In this document: one piece after another, positions 1 through 9,264 of the stretch | Numbering within the stretch: the stretch's first letter is position 1 | Layout: each line of letters starts with the position of its first letter | Origin: Qipengyuania flavescens | GTDB lineage: Bacteria > Pseudomonadota > Alphaproteobacteria > Sphingomonadales > Sphingomonadaceae | Direction of reading: 5' to 3' | Assembly: GCF_029688735.1 (NCBI RefSeq) | Contig: NZ_JARULD010000004.1 | Location: 1 to 64,000 of the forward strand | Length of the DNA stretch: 64,000 nucleotides | Translations under genes and position numbers: made by a program | The notes under the pieces: generated by a model | What the model saw: only the letters and a program-made list of their open reading frames with translations | What the model was told of the DNA's origin: nothing | Database searches by the model: none

Positions 1-285
1 GATCCGTCGGGCTATAAAGTCGTCTTCGTACCTTTCCGCGGCGGCCGCCCGAGCGGCGAACCCATCGATCTGCTCACGGGTTTCCTGAAAGACGGACACG
101 CGAGAGGGCGCCCCGTGGGCGTGACGTACGATGAGGTGCGTGGTGTACTATATGTCGCGGATGATGTATCGAACACCGTCTGGCGTATTGCCCCACGGGG
201 TGTAGCACGCCGCCCTTCCCCGCAGGCCACAACCCTGGGATCTGGCGAAACACGACCGCCGTCCACAGCGTCCACCACCAGGTAA
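1..285 (+). CDS. PQQ-dependent sugar (sorbosone-type) dehydrogenase, C-terminal part
   Basis: The reading frame is open from the first base and ends with TAA at 283-285, so the gene starts upstream of the window. The visible part matches the end of the glucose/sorbosone dehydrogenase beta-propeller family: a strand [13 protein letters not shown], then FLKDG, a GRPVGVTYD turn and the closing blade [15 protein letters not shown]. Family members are periplasmic PQQ enzymes that oxidise aldoses or sorbosone; the substrate here cannot be told. After the last blade there are about 25 Arg/Pro/Thr-rich residues that family members usually lack, which may mean a late frameshift. The following 147 bases to the next gene show no feature I recognise. 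Confidence 0.75.
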   Translation, partial: DPSGYKVVFVPFRGGRPSGEPIDLLTGFLKDGHARGRPVGVTYDEVRGVLYVADDVSNTVWRIAPRGVARRPSPQATTLGSGETRPPSTASTTR

Positions 286-432
286 TTCCGTTTGGTAGCG
301 CCGCCTGCAACCGGGATGGTGCTTGCGTCCATCGGATGCGCGCCTTGGATCGAATATCAAATCGTACGCTCAACAGCCTTTTCGGGATTGAGTAGATCGG
401 AACATCCGCGCAGGCGCCCTAGTTAGTCAACC

Positions 433-1473
433 ATGCCTGGATTTCTTCGTATTGACCGTATTTTAGTGGTGTTGATCGCCACCGCGCTTCTCTGTGTTCC
501 CTCGGTATCGCACGCCCAGTCATCCGATCCCAAAGCGGGTATGGAGACGACGCAAGGCGACGATCTTGATTTGAAAATCCCACCCTCGGTGCCTGAAACG
601 GCATTTTCTGGCGCTCGTTCGCGCGTAGTGCTTGCCGCGCAGGTTATGCTTGATCGGAGCCGCCATTCGCCCGGCGTGATCGATGGTCTCATGGGCGGCA
701 ACACGATGCGGGCGATCCGGCATTACCGACGAGCCCGCGGGCTTCCTGCCGAGGAAAGCCTCGATCCGCAGCTGATGCGATCCCTGATCAACTCGCAGAC
801 CGGTGAGATCTTCGAGACCTACACGATCACGCGTGACGACGTGGACGGACCGTTCTTTCGTGTGCCAAGCGCCATGTCGGCGATGGCAGCGCTGGAGCGT
901 GTTGGCTGGACCTCGCCGCAGGAGCTGATCGCTGACCGGTTCCATATGGATGAGGACCTGCTTCGGGCGCTCAATCCGAAGGCCGATTTCAGCCGGGCGG
1001 GGACGCGGATAACCGTTGTCGCGCATGGCGCGGAGACGCTTCCTTCGCAAGTCGCCCGGATCGAGGTCCGCAAGTCGGACAATTCCGTCGTCGCTTTCGA
1101 CGAACGGGGCAATGCCCTTGCCAGCTATCCCGCGACAGTGGGCAGCACCCAATTTCCCAGCCCGTCCGGTTCGATGGAGGTGGTCGCGGTAGCGCCTGAT
1201 GCGAACTATACCTTCGATCCGAGCGGGCGTGAATGGGGTCCCGATGAAAAACTGATCATCCCGCCCGGGCCGAACAATCCGGTGGGCGGGATCTGGGTTG
1301 ATCTGAGCAAACCCGGATACGGCATCCATGGATCGCCCGACCCGCAACTGATCGGCAAGACCGCCAGCCATGGCTGCGTAAGGCTTACCAATTGGGATGC
1401 CAAAGAACTGGCGGATGCGGTCGGGCAGGGGACGCGAGTAGTGTTCGCCAACCGGGCTGGAGGTGCATCGTGA
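433..1473 (+). CDS. L,D-transpeptidase (YkuD domain) with peptidoglycan-binding domain
   Basis: 346 residues. A Sec signal peptide (hydrophobic core VVLIATALLCVPSVSHA) is followed by a peptidoglycan-binding-like helical segment around residues 70-110 and a C-terminal YkuD catalytic domain. The catalytic signature HGSPDPQLIGK...SHGCVRLTN, with the nucleophilic Cys, lies near residues 300-325. Enzymes of this family make 3-3 cross-links in peptidoglycan or attach proteins to it in the periplasm. The stop codon overlaps the GTG start of the next gene (GTGA at 1470-1473), so the two are probably co-translated. No clear ribosome binding site precedes the ATG. The family is certain from the SHGCVRL motif; the exact cross-link is not. 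Confidence 0.9.
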   Translation: MPGFLRIDRILVVLIATALLCVPSVSHAQSSDPKAGMETTQGDDLDLKIPPSVPETAFSGARSRVVLAAQVMLDRSRHSPGVIDGLMGGNTMRAIRHYRRARGLPAEESLDPQLMRSLINSQTGEIFETYTITRDDVDGPFFRVPSAMSAMAALERVGWTSPQELIADRFHMDEDLLRALNPKADFSRAGTRITVVAHGAETLPSQVARIEVRKSDNSVVAFDERGNALASYPATVGSTQFPSPSGSMEVVAVAPDANYTFDPSGREWGPDEKLIIPPGPNNPVGGIWVDLSKPGYGIHGSPDPQLIGKTASHGCVRLTNWDAKELADAVGQGTRVVFANRAGGAS

Positions 1474-3437
1474 GCGGTACTGACTATGCCGACCGGCGAC
1501 GGCTGATGGTCCGCAATCAGATTGCCGCGCGCGGCATTCGCGACGAGGCGATCCTGTCCGCCTTTGCCGAAGTCCCACGCGAAGTCTTCGTCGACCCCGG
1601 CATGGAAGAATTCGCCTATGAGGACACCGCGTTGCCCATCCCTTCGGGTCAGACAATCAGCCAACCTTTTATCGTCGCTTGCATGATGGACGCGGCGGAA
1701 GTCGGGGCAGGCGACCGCGTGCTCGAAGTCGGGGCCGGATCGGGCTATGCGGCAGCCGTCCTCTCCCGCATTGCCGGGCAGGTCCATGCGATCGAGCGGC
1801 ACGAGACGCTGGCGAGGCAGGCGGCGGCTCGGATCGAGGAGCTGGGCTACGACAATTGCGAGATCATTGCGGGCGATGGCCTGGAGGGATTGCCGGACGA
1901 TGCGCCCTTCGATGCGATTTTGGTCGCAGCGCGGTTCGATAGCGTGCCCGACGCGCTCAAGCGGCAACTCAAAGTCGGCGGGCGGCTGGTCATTCCGGTG
2001 GGCGAGGAGGACGTCCAGCAACTAACCGCGATCATGCGGACGGGCGAGGACGAATGGACCAGCCAGGTCATCACTCCGGTGCGCTTCGTCCCGCTGCTCG
2101 AAGGCGTGGTGGCCGAAGACGGTTCGCGCGCGGCCAGCGATCATCGCAGCATGCGGACTGTGCCGTTGCCCGAAGCGATCGCAAAGGCGTGCGAGCCGCT
2201 TCCCGAAATCGACGACGAGGAATTCGCCGCCGCCTTCGATCGCTTCTCGGACAGGCGCGTCGTCATGCTGGGTGAATGCAGCCACGGCACGCACGAATTT
2301 TACGCGGCGCGCGCGGCGATCACGCGGCGGCTGGTCGAACGCCACGGCTTCACCATCGTGGCCGTCGAGGGCGACTGGCCCGATGCCGCCGCCTATCACC
2401 GCTTCGTTCGGGGGCAGAAACCGCCTGAAGGTGCGCAGCCGCCTTTCCGGCGCTTTCCGACCTGGATGTGGCGTAACACAGTCATGCCGCCTTTCCTGCG
2501 GGACTTGCGCACCATCAACACCGGCTTACCCGAGGGCCGCAAGGCCGGGTTCTACGGGCTCGACATCTACAACATGTCCGGTTCGATCGAGGCTATCCTG
2601 GTTTATCTCGACGAGACCGATCCGCAGGCCGCTGCTGTTGCGCGCGAGCGTTATGGCTGCCTCCATCCCTGGCAGTCCGATCCGGCGGTTTATGGCCGGG
2701 TGGCGCTGCGCGAAGGTTTCGCCGAATGCGAGGAGGCGGTCGTCCGGCAATGTCGCGACCTGCTCGACAAGGCTCTCGATAGCGACAGCTTCTCGGCGGC
2801 GATGAATGCGCGACTGGTTGCTTCGGCGGAGCGCTATTACCGCGTCATGTATTACGGCGGGGCGGGAAGCTGGAACCTGCGCGACAGCCATATGACCGAC
2901 ACGCTGGAACATCTGCTCGAGCAGGGCGGACCCGACAGCAAGGCGGTGGTCTGGGCCCACAATAGCCATATCGGCGATGCGCGCGCCACGGACATGGGCG
3001 CAGTGCGTGGCGAGCACAATCTCGGTCAGCTTGCGCGCGAACGCTGGGGCGATGATGTCGCGCTGGTCGGTTTCGGCACCCATAGCGGCACGGTCAGCGC
3101 CGCGAGCGACTGGGACGGCGAGCGGGAGGTGAAGTCCGTCGTCCCTTCGCGCCGGGATAGCTATGAGCGATCGTGCCACGATAGCGGGGTAGAGCGGTTC
3201 CTGCTGGATCTCGCGGCCGATCCCGCGCTGTCGCAGCGGCTCGCCGAACCGCTCCTCGAACGCTTCATTGGCGTCATCTACCGCCCCGAGACCGAGCGAT
3301 GGAGCCACTACAGCGAAGCCGTGCTGCCGCGCCAATTCGATGCCTATTGCTGGTTCGACGAGACTAGCGCGCTCGAACCGCTTGAAGAGCATGATGATCG
3401 CCAAGGCGCGGCAGACACTTATCCCTTCGGTCTGTGA
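1470..3437 (+). CDS. Fusion of protein-L-isoaspartate O-methyltransferase and erythromycin-esterase-like domain
   Basis: 655 residues from the GTG at 1470, which overlaps the stop of the transpeptidase gene. Upstream codons in the same frame lie inside that gene and do not look like protein. Residues 1-215 are a PCMT domain: PSGQTISQPF substrate loop and SAM motif I LEVGAGSG at 85-92; it repairs isoaspartyl residues in aged proteins. Residues from about 255 to the end match the EreA/EreB family: GECSHGTHEF at 268-277 with the Glu and His used for hydrolysis, followed by VAVEGDWPDA. Both halves have their key residues, so this looks like a working bifunctional protein and not a joining error. 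The substrate of the esterase half is unknown; many members of that family are not macrolide esterases. Confidence 0.85.
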   Translation: MSGTDYADRRRLMVRNQIAARGIRDEAILSAFAEVPREVFVDPGMEEFAYEDTALPIPSGQTISQPFIVACMMDAAEVGAGDRVLEVGAGSGYAAAVLSRIAGQVHAIERHETLARQAAARIEELGYDNCEIIAGDGLEGLPDDAPFDAILVAARFDSVPDALKRQLKVGGRLVIPVGEEDVQQLTAIMRTGEDEWTSQVITPVRFVPLLEGVVAEDGSRAASDHRSMRTVPLPEAIAKACEPLPEIDDEEFAAAFDRFSDRRVVMLGECSHGTHEFYAARAAITRRLVERHGFTIVAVEGDWPDAAAYHRFVRGQKPPEGAQPPFRRFPTWMWRNTVMPPFLRDLRTINTGLPEGRKAGFYGLDIYNMSGSIEAILVYLDETDPQAAAVARERYGCLHPWQSDPAVYGRVALREGFAECEEAVVRQCRDLLDKALDSDSFSAAMNARLVASAERYYRVMYYGGAGSWNLRDSHMTDTLEHLLEQGGPDSKAVVWAHNSHIGDARATDMGAVRGEHNLGQLARERWGDDVALVGFGTHSGTVSAASDWDGEREVKSVVPSRRDSYERSCHDSGVERFLLDLAADPALSQRLAEPLLERFIGVIYRPETERWSHYSEAVLPRQFDAYCWFDETSALEPLEEHDDRQGAADTYPFGL

Positions 3438-3473
3438 ACCGGAGACCACAGCAAGCAGCCCAGGATGACAGCC

Positions 3474-4868
3474 ATGACCGATACCCGCACGGAAACCGAT
3501 TCCATGGGCGAAATCCGCGTCCCAGCCGACCGCCTGTGGGGAGCTCAGACGCAGCGATCGACAGAGAATTTCCGTATCGGGGAAGAGCGCATCCCGCGCG
3601 AACTGATCCATGCCCTCGGCCAGGTGAAACGCAGCGCGGCAATCGCCAACCGCAAGCTGGGCGTGCTCGACGAGACGCTGGCCGATGCGATCGAACACGC
3701 TGCCAGCAGGATCGCTGCAGGCGAGTTGGACGAGGAGTTCCCCCTTTCTGTCTGGCAGACCGGATCGGGCACGCAGTCGAATATGAACGCCAACGAGGTC
3801 ATCGCCAATCTGGCCAACCGGGCGCTTGGCGGCGAGGTCGGGAGCAAGTCTCCGGTCCACCCCAACGACCATGTCAACAAGAGTCAGTCGTCGAACGACA
3901 CGATCCCCACCGCAGTCCACGTCGCGGCGGTCACGGCGCTTAAAACGTCGCTCGCGCCTTCACTCGCGGCGATGCTCGCGGAACTGGATGCAAAGGCGAG
4001 CGCATGGAACGACATAGTCAAAATCGGGCGCACCCACACGCAGGATGCGGTGCCGCTGACGGTAGGACAGGAATTCTCGGGTTACGCCCAGCAAATGCGC
4101 GCCGGGATCAAGCGGATCGAGCAGGTTCTACCCGGCCTTCTCGAACTCGCGCAGGGCGGCACTGCGGTGGGCACCGGTCTCAACGCGCCAGCGGAATTCG
4201 GGCGGATGGTAGCGGATGAACTGGCGAAGGAGACCGGTTGGGCCTTCACCTGCGCGCCCAATAGGTTCGAGGCGCTCGCGGGGCAGGACGCGCTGGTTTT
4301 CGCGCATGGCGCGCTGAACTCGCTTGCGGCAAGTCTCTACAAGATCGCAAACGATATCCGCCTGCTCGGATCGGGGCCGCGCGCCGGCCTGGGCGAATTG
4401 TCGCTGCCAGCGAACGAGCCCGGCAGCTCGATCATGCCGGGCAAGGTCAACCCCACCCAGGTCGAGGCGCTGACGCAAGTATGCGTGCAGGTCTTTGGAA
4501 ACCATGCGGCGATCTCATTTGCCGGGAGCCAGGGACAGTTCGAGCTGAATGCCTACCGGCCTGTGGTTGCCTTCAACTTCCTGCAGTCTGTGCGCTTGCT
4601 GGCCGATGCGTGCTGCAGTTTCACCAACAACCTTTTGAAAGGTCTGGAGCCGCGCCGCGAGAATATCACCGAGGGGGTGAAGAACTCGCTGATGCTGGTA
4701 ACCGCGCTTGCGCCCGAGATCGGCTACGACAAGGCCGCTGAAATCGCCAAACGTGCGTACGAAGAAGGCACGACGTTACGCGAAGCTGCACTGGCGACCG
4801 GCTGGGTCAATGAAATGGATTACGACCGCATGACAAGACCGCAGACTATGGTCGGCCCCACCGATTAA
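3474..4868 (+). CDS. fumC: Class II fumarate hydratase
   Basis: 464 residues. Converts fumarate to L-malate in the TCA cycle as an iron-independent homotetramer in the cytoplasm. Visible are the N-terminal [19 protein letters not shown], the substrate loop [17 protein letters not shown], the [14 protein letters not shown] segment and the superfamily signature [13 protein letters not shown]. Length is normal for FumC. Of two close ATG codons (3465 and 3474) the second is better placed, since AGGA lies 8 bases before it; the first would sit on that AGGA. It follows the Pcm fusion by 36 bases and could be cotranscribed with it. Confidence 0.95.
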   Translation: MTDTRTETDSMGEIRVPADRLWGAQTQRSTENFRIGEERIPRELIHALGQVKRSAAIANRKLGVLDETLADAIEHAASRIAAGELDEEFPLSVWQTGSGTQSNMNANEVIANLANRALGGEVGSKSPVHPNDHVNKSQSSNDTIPTAVHVAAVTALKTSLAPSLAAMLAELDAKASAWNDIVKIGRTHTQDAVPLTVGQEFSGYAQQMRAGIKRIEQVLPGLLELAQGGTAVGTGLNAPAEFGRMVADELAKETGWAFTCAPNRFEALAGQDALVFAHGALNSLAASLYKIANDIRLLGSGPRAGLGELSLPANEPGSSIMPGKVNPTQVEALTQVCVQVFGNHAAISFAGSQGQFELNAYRPVVAFNFLQSVRLLADACCSFTNNLLKGLEPRRENITEGVKNSLMLVTALAPEIGYDKAAEIAKRAYEEGTTLREAALATGWVNEMDYDRMTRPQTMVGPTD

Positions 4869-4966
4869 TACAGTGACGGGATGCGACAAACTGACTTTCC
4901 GTTCGGCAGGGGAAACCTTGCGCAGCGCTATCTATTGATTGGCTGAGGCAACCAAGGGGAGAAGGC

Positions 4967-5149
4967 TTGCCCGGCACGAAAACCGACACCAAGCCACTCG
5001 TTATAGTTACCGGGGCGACTGGCAATATCGGCGGCTCGCTATGCGAAGCGCTGGAGCGGGACTTCCGCGTCGTCGGACTGGACAGGAACCAGAAAGAAGG
5101 CGAGCGAGACATCTTCACTTTCGACATAACCGACGAGGCGCAATTCTGA
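4967..5149 (+). pseudogene. Truncated NAD-dependent epimerase/dehydratase, N-terminal fragment
   Basis: Sixty codons from a TTG with a good ribosome binding site (GGGGAG five bases upstream) encode only the first part of a Rossmann fold: a beta strand, the dinucleotide motif GATGNIG, a helix and FDITD. The rest of the roughly 300-residue enzyme is missing. From 5142 the +1 frame is open to a TGA at 5304-5306 and reads YLDLRRQPVLDLL..., which looks more like the end of an unrelated (perhaps TetR-type) protein than like an epimerase. I read this as a deletion or recombination scar where two genes were joined. It marks the left side of the accessory stretch that follows. Confidence 0.6.
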
Positions 5150-5310
5150 AGAATATTTGGACCTGCGGCGTCAACCAGTCTTGGACCTGCTGGCTAGCGG
5201 GGTTGATCGGGGCGAGCTTCATGTTCATCTGCCTGATGCTGGGGCCGAGGGAACGCTTGCCGATGTCGACCAGGGCTACTGCACGCTCGAGCTAATGATC
5301 CGCTGACGAT

Positions 5311-6054
5311 ATGGAGTCCTCCGGCCTTATCGCGGTACTCGCTCTCGCGCTGCTGCCTTCGTTGGGCAATTTGCTAGGTGTGGCGCTGGCCGAGTGGCGC
5401 AAGCCGCCCGAATGGCTGGTCGGCGGCGCGCTTCATGCCGCTGCAGGGATCGCCACTGCAGTTGCCGCGATCGAACTCATCCCGCGTTCGCAGGAGCGGA
5501 TCGAGGCCTGGCTACTGGTCGGGGCGCTGATCGTCGGGGCAATCTGCTCGGCGAGTATCGCCAAGGCCACACGGAAGATCCGCAACCGGATGGGTAGCGC
5601 CGCAGGCCGTGCGACCACTTGGGGTGCCTATGCCGCAGTGGGCGTTGACTTACTTACCGATGGGTTGATGACCGGCGGCGGGGGAGCGGTGGCGCGCGAA
5701 CTGGGACTGTTGCTGGCCCTGTCTCAAGTTGCGGGCAATTTGCCGGGCGGCTTCGCCATCGCTGCCAATTTTCGCTCGGCAAAGATTACGCGCGGGCACC
5801 GGCTAAGCGCGCTGGCGATCTACCCGCTGCTTCCGGTGATCGGAGCGCTCGCAGGTTATACCATACTGGCCGGAGCCGGGGGTTTACTGACGGGCTTCGT
5901 ACTGGCCGTGTTTGCGGGCCTACTGCTGACCGCGACGATCGAAGATATCGTACCCGAAGCCGACCAGCCGAAGGCCAAGCGCCGTATATCGAGCCCGTCC
6001 TTCGCGCTGGGATTCGGGGCGCTCCTGCTGACCTCCGCCTATCTTGGAAGGTGA
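5311..6054 (+). CDS. ZIP-like divalent metal transporter
   Basis: 247 residues with about eight hydrophobic segments. The family signs are HAAAGIATAVAAIELIP in an early helix, GVDLLTDGLMTG and QVAGNLPGGFAIA in the middle and EDIVPEAD near the end, places where ZIP (ZupT-type) transporters carry metal-binding His/Glu/Asp residues. ZIP proteins move zinc, iron or manganese into the cytoplasm; the ion here cannot be assigned, and the family also includes vacuolar-type exporters. Its TGA overlaps a GTG in the frame of the next gene, and it heads a run of four tightly packed genes. It may supply the metal used by the metallopeptidase two genes downstream, which is inference from position only. Confidence 0.7.
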   Translation: MESSGLIAVLALALLPSLGNLLGVALAEWRKPPEWLVGGALHAAAGIATAVAAIELIPRSQERIEAWLLVGALIVGAICSASIAKATRKIRNRMGSAAGRATTWGAYAAVGVDLLTDGLMTGGGGAVARELGLLLALSQVAGNLPGGFAIAANFRSAKITRGHRLSALAIYPLLPVIGALAGYTILAGAGGLLTGFVLAVFAGLLLTATIEDIVPEADQPKAKRRISSPSFALGFGALLLTSAYLGR

Positions 6055-6119
6055 CAAGGCGTCGGATGCCGCGTCCGCAGGTCCTCGGAACACCTGCTAC
6101 GCGGCTCCGTTGGCTCAAC

Positions 6120-6974
6120 ATGCAGCAGACCGCGACGCCATCATCGGAAACGACTGCCCCCTGGGATATCGTGACACAGCCCGGACCGGTACTGATCGCC
6201 GCGGTACACGCGGGCCACACGATCCGGGAATCCCTTAAGCCCTGGCTGGAGATCGGCGAGGCGGAGCGTTTGCGCGAAGAAGATCCACTGACCGACTTTT
6301 TTCTCGCCGCCGGCGACACTGTAGTCCGGGCCAACCGGTCGCGCTTCGAATTCGATCTTAATCGACCGCCAGAAAGTGCAGTAACCACTGATCCCGAAGA
6401 TACCTGGGGGCTGCGTATCTGGAACCCCGCCTTGCCCGAACAGGAAAAAGTGCGCTCGCTTGCGCTCCACGGGCGGTTCTACGACTGGATCGCCCAGCGG
6501 GTGGAGGCAATGATTGAAGAGCATGGGCGAATTCTTGTGCTTGATGTGCATAGCTACAATCACCGGCGAGAGGGGCGCGATGCGGAACCGGATGATCCAC
6601 GGGTCAGCCCCGATATCGACCTCGGGGCTACAACCCTGAACAAAGATCTTTATGGCGAACTGCTCGAACGATTCAGTGATGCCCTGCGTTCGCGGCCAGT
6701 TGATGGCCGGATTCCAGAGGTTGGTACCAATATTCGTTGGGAAGATGGCGGCCATTTTCCCGAATGGCTACATGCCGAATATGGTGATGCCGCCTGCGTG
6801 ATAACGCTCGAATATAAGAAAATATTCATGGATGAATGGGGCCATTCGGCCGACATCCTCGCGCTACAAGATTTGCGCGAGGGCTTCCTTGCGGCGGTAG
6901 ACGAGGCGCGCAAGTGGCTCGCTGCACACCCAGCGCCTGACCACGCACGGATCGAGGCGGGGTCGCCAACATGA
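6120..6974 (+). CDS. N-formylglutamate amidohydrolase family protein
   Basis: 284 residues from the ATG at 6120; an in-frame GTG at 6051 that overlaps the previous stop would add 23 basic residues and is the alternative. The FGase fold is shown by VHAGHTIRES near the N-terminus, LDVHSYNHRREG in the middle and GHFPEWLH further on, which carry the His/Glu/Asp residues expected to bind zinc. The named reaction of the family is hydrolysis of N-formyl-L-glutamate in histidine breakdown, but no hut genes are near. Here it sits in one overlapping unit with a DUF1704 metallopeptidase and a glutathione-synthase-like ligase, so a gamma-glutamyl or N-acyl-glutamyl peptide is a more likely substrate (inference). 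Its stop overlaps the next start (ATGA). Confidence 0.8.
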   Translation: MQQTATPSSETTAPWDIVTQPGPVLIAAVHAGHTIRESLKPWLEIGEAERLREEDPLTDFFLAAGDTVVRANRSRFEFDLNRPPESAVTTDPEDTWGLRIWNPALPEQEKVRSLALHGRFYDWIAQRVEAMIEEHGRILVLDVHSYNHRREGRDAEPDDPRVSPDIDLGATTLNKDLYGELLERFSDALRSRPVDGRIPEVGTNIRWEDGGHFPEWLHAEYGDAACVITLEYKKIFMDEWGHSADILALQDLREGFLAAVDEARKWLAAHPAPDHARIEAGSPT

Positions 6975-8185
6975 CAAGCCTCATGCCAGAGGGAAGTAGC
7001 CAAGAAATCGGCGACCAACCACTTTGCGAGGCCGCAATCGGTGTTGATCGAGCGCTTGCGAAAATGGACCGCAAAATCGATTGGCTCGAGCGACTGACTC
7101 CGGTCAATATTGACGCGATCTGGGACGGTTTTCAGGCTTCCGCCTTCCGGTCGATGCCAGACAGCCAGTATGGGGAGGGACTTGACCGGGATGCGCCGGT
7201 ACTCCGCAGCGAGCTTTTCGAATTGCCCGTTCGCGAGATCAAAAACCCGCTCATCGAGGCGCTAATGCTCGAGAAGCAGCGCGAGCTTGATCGGCAGATC
7301 GAACTGGTGCGCATGCGTGACAGGGACGGCTTCATTTTGGCGAGTATCGATCTCTTTGGGCATGTCAGCGAACGGCTTCTCCAGACCGCGCTCGACCTGC
7401 TGGAAACCGTCCCGATCTTTCCTGCGGACGACGAGGATGTCGGCGTCATCGAGGTCTGTGAAGCGGCAGAAGCTGCGATTTCCGGCTATCGCAAGCGGGC
7501 CGTCGACTTCCGCTGTGCAGTGGTGATCGACCCCACACCGGGAACCTCGATGTACGTTTCCGCGGGTAATTTTCATGTTGCGCACGATTACCGCACTTCG
7601 CGACACCGGGTTAATCCCCTGATCGCCCACGAAATAGGCACCCATGTCGTAACGCGCCATAACGGACGTCGGCAGCCGCTGCACACATTGGCGGGAGGGC
7701 TTTGTGACTACGATGTCCTGCAGGAAGGGCTTGCGGTCCTCGGTGAATATCTCACCGGGTACCTTCCCGCCGAACGGTTGCGCATCCTTGCCGCAAGGGT
7801 TGTTGCCGCACACATGGCTGTAGAAGAAGAGAAGGGGGCCGAGATCTACGCCTGCCTGGTGGATGAACACGGGATCCGCTCGAAAGATGCATTCGACACC
7901 GCGGTGCGCGCGAAGCGCGGAGGCGGTCTGACGAAAGACGCGCTCTATCTTAAAGGGCTCGAAGAACTCATTGCCTATCTCAGCCACGATGACGAATTCG
8001 AGATTCTGTTCCTCGGTAAATTTGCGTTGAAGCAATTGCCCAGTCTGCAAAAGCTGATCGATCAGGGCATCTTACAACGTCCCGAGTTACTCCCGGCCTA
8101 TTATGATGATGAGGCGGCTCGCCAGCGGCTCGCCCAAGCGCGCAAATTGCCCCTTCAGGCACTCTATCAGGAGACACCGCAGTGA
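6971..8185 (+). CDS. QEGLA-motif (DUF1704/MATCAP-type) zinc metallopeptidase
   Basis: 404 residues. It has the DUF1704 signature: HEIGTH at 220-225, an HExxxH zinc site, and QEGLAVLGEY from 251, where Glu252 is the likely third ligand. Databases name bacterial members flavohemoglobin expression-modulating QEGLA motif protein, a name without mechanism. The eukaryotic relatives (MATCAP) are metallo-carboxypeptidases that remove the C-terminal tyrosine of tubulin, so a small-peptide or C-terminal trimming activity is plausible here. No signal peptide, so cytoplasmic. It overlaps by four bases both the upstream amidohydrolase and the downstream ATP-grasp gene, which suggests fixed stoichiometry and a shared pathway. 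Confidence 0.85.
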   Translation: MTSLMPEGSSQEIGDQPLCEAAIGVDRALAKMDRKIDWLERLTPVNIDAIWDGFQASAFRSMPDSQYGEGLDRDAPVLRSELFELPVREIKNPLIEALMLEKQRELDRQIELVRMRDRDGFILASIDLFGHVSERLLQTALDLLETVPIFPADDEDVGVIEVCEAAEAAISGYRKRAVDFRCAVVIDPTPGTSMYVSAGNFHVAHDYRTSRHRVNPLIAHEIGTHVVTRHNGRRQPLHTLAGGLCDYDVLQEGLAVLGEYLTGYLPAERLRILAARVVAAHMAVEEEKGAEIYACLVDEHGIRSKDAFDTAVRAKRGGGLTKDALYLKGLEELIAYLSHDDEFEILFLGKFALKQLPSLQKLIDQGILQRPELLPAYYDDEAARQRLAQARKLPLQALYQETPQ

Positions 8186-9243
8186 CTACGGAGAGGATCA
8201 AGCTGGCTTTCGTTGTCAACGATGTCGCTACAGAGCAAGACAATTACTCGACAATTCGCCTCGCCCGTAAAGCGGTGATGCGGGGACATGAGGTCGCGCT
8301 CATCGGGCTCGGCGACTTCATCTACGACTGGGAGGATGGCATTTGTGCCATGGCCATTCTCAGCAAAATCGATGAGTTCGAAGACGACACCGTCTATCTG
8401 GCGCACCTGCAGGACACCGAACTCGAGCGGACCAGGATCGTACTCAGCGAGTGGGACATCCTTATGCTCCGTAGCGATCCTGCTGAAGAACTGGTCTCGC
8501 GTAGCTGGGCACCGACATCCAGCCTGCTGTTCGCGCAGCTGGCCTCGCTCGAGCGGACGATTGTGCTCAACGACCCGCGGCATCTGACCGATGCAGTCAA
8601 CAAGACCTATTTCCAGGGCTTTCCAGAAAGCGTGCGTCCTGCGACGACCATCACCCGCGAACTTGAGGAGGTCAGACGATTCCTCGACGCTCATGGTGGC
8701 AAGGGGGTTATCAAACCCTTGCAGGGTTCGGGTGGCCAGGGCGTTTTCCTTGTCGACAAGAAGAACCGGCAGAATCTTAACCAGATAACCGAAGCCGTTA
8801 TTCGGGACGGTTATGCAATTGTGCAGGAGTATCTTCCCGCGGCCAAAAAGGGGGATCTGCGAATGATTACCTTGAACGGACGCCCGCTGATGGTCGAAAA
8901 TACTTACGCCAGCCTCCATCGCTTTAGCCAAACCGAGGATCATAGGTCGAACATTTCGGCTGGCGGCGGGGTCGAGATGATGGCTCCCGACGAAAAAGCG
9001 CTGGCGATCGCGGAAATCGTCGGACCCAAACTGATCGATGACGGAATGTATTTGGCCGGTCTCGATATTGTGGACGACAAGATGATCGAACTGAACGTGG
9101 ATACACCCGGCGGTGTCAGCTTTATGGAAGACCTCAGCGGAGTGGATTTCAGTGGCGCGATTATCGATGATCTGGAACGCAAGGTCCGACTGCAACGTCA
9201 ATATGGCGGCGCGCTGACCAATCGTCAGCTCGCTGTCATATAG
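8182..9243 (+). CDS. Glutathione-synthase-like ATP-grasp ligase
   Basis: 353 residues from a GTG that overlaps the previous stop (GTGA). The N-terminal third is a GshB-like substrate domain (KLAFVVNDVATEQDNYST, then MLRSDP), followed by an ATP-grasp fold with GVIKPLQGSGGQGVF as the glycine-rich loop, VQEYLP, and the metal and phosphate-binding end ELNVDTPGG. Such enzymes join a carboxylate, activated as acylphosphate, to an amine. True glutathione synthase would normally be encoded with or near other thiol genes; here it is locked to a metallopeptidase and an FGase, so it may build a different peptide or amide. It is the last gene of the operon and faces a convergent XRE regulator. Confidence 0.8.
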   Translation: MTTERIKLAFVVNDVATEQDNYSTIRLARKAVMRGHEVALIGLGDFIYDWEDGICAMAILSKIDEFEDDTVYLAHLQDTELERTRIVLSEWDILMLRSDPAEELVSRSWAPTSSLLFAQLASLERTIVLNDPRHLTDAVNKTYFQGFPESVRPATTITRELEEVRRFLDAHGGKGVIKPLQGSGGQGVFLVDKKNRQNLNQITEAVIRDGYAIVQEYLPAAKKGDLRMITLNGRPLMVENTYASLHRFSQTEDHRSNISAGGGVEMMAPDEKALAIAEIVGPKLIDDGMYLAGLDIVDDKMIELNVDTPGGVSFMEDLSGVDFSGAIIDDLERKVRLQRQYGGALTNRQLAVI

Positions 9244-9264
9244 TGCAATGTGCGCTCCAGCAGC

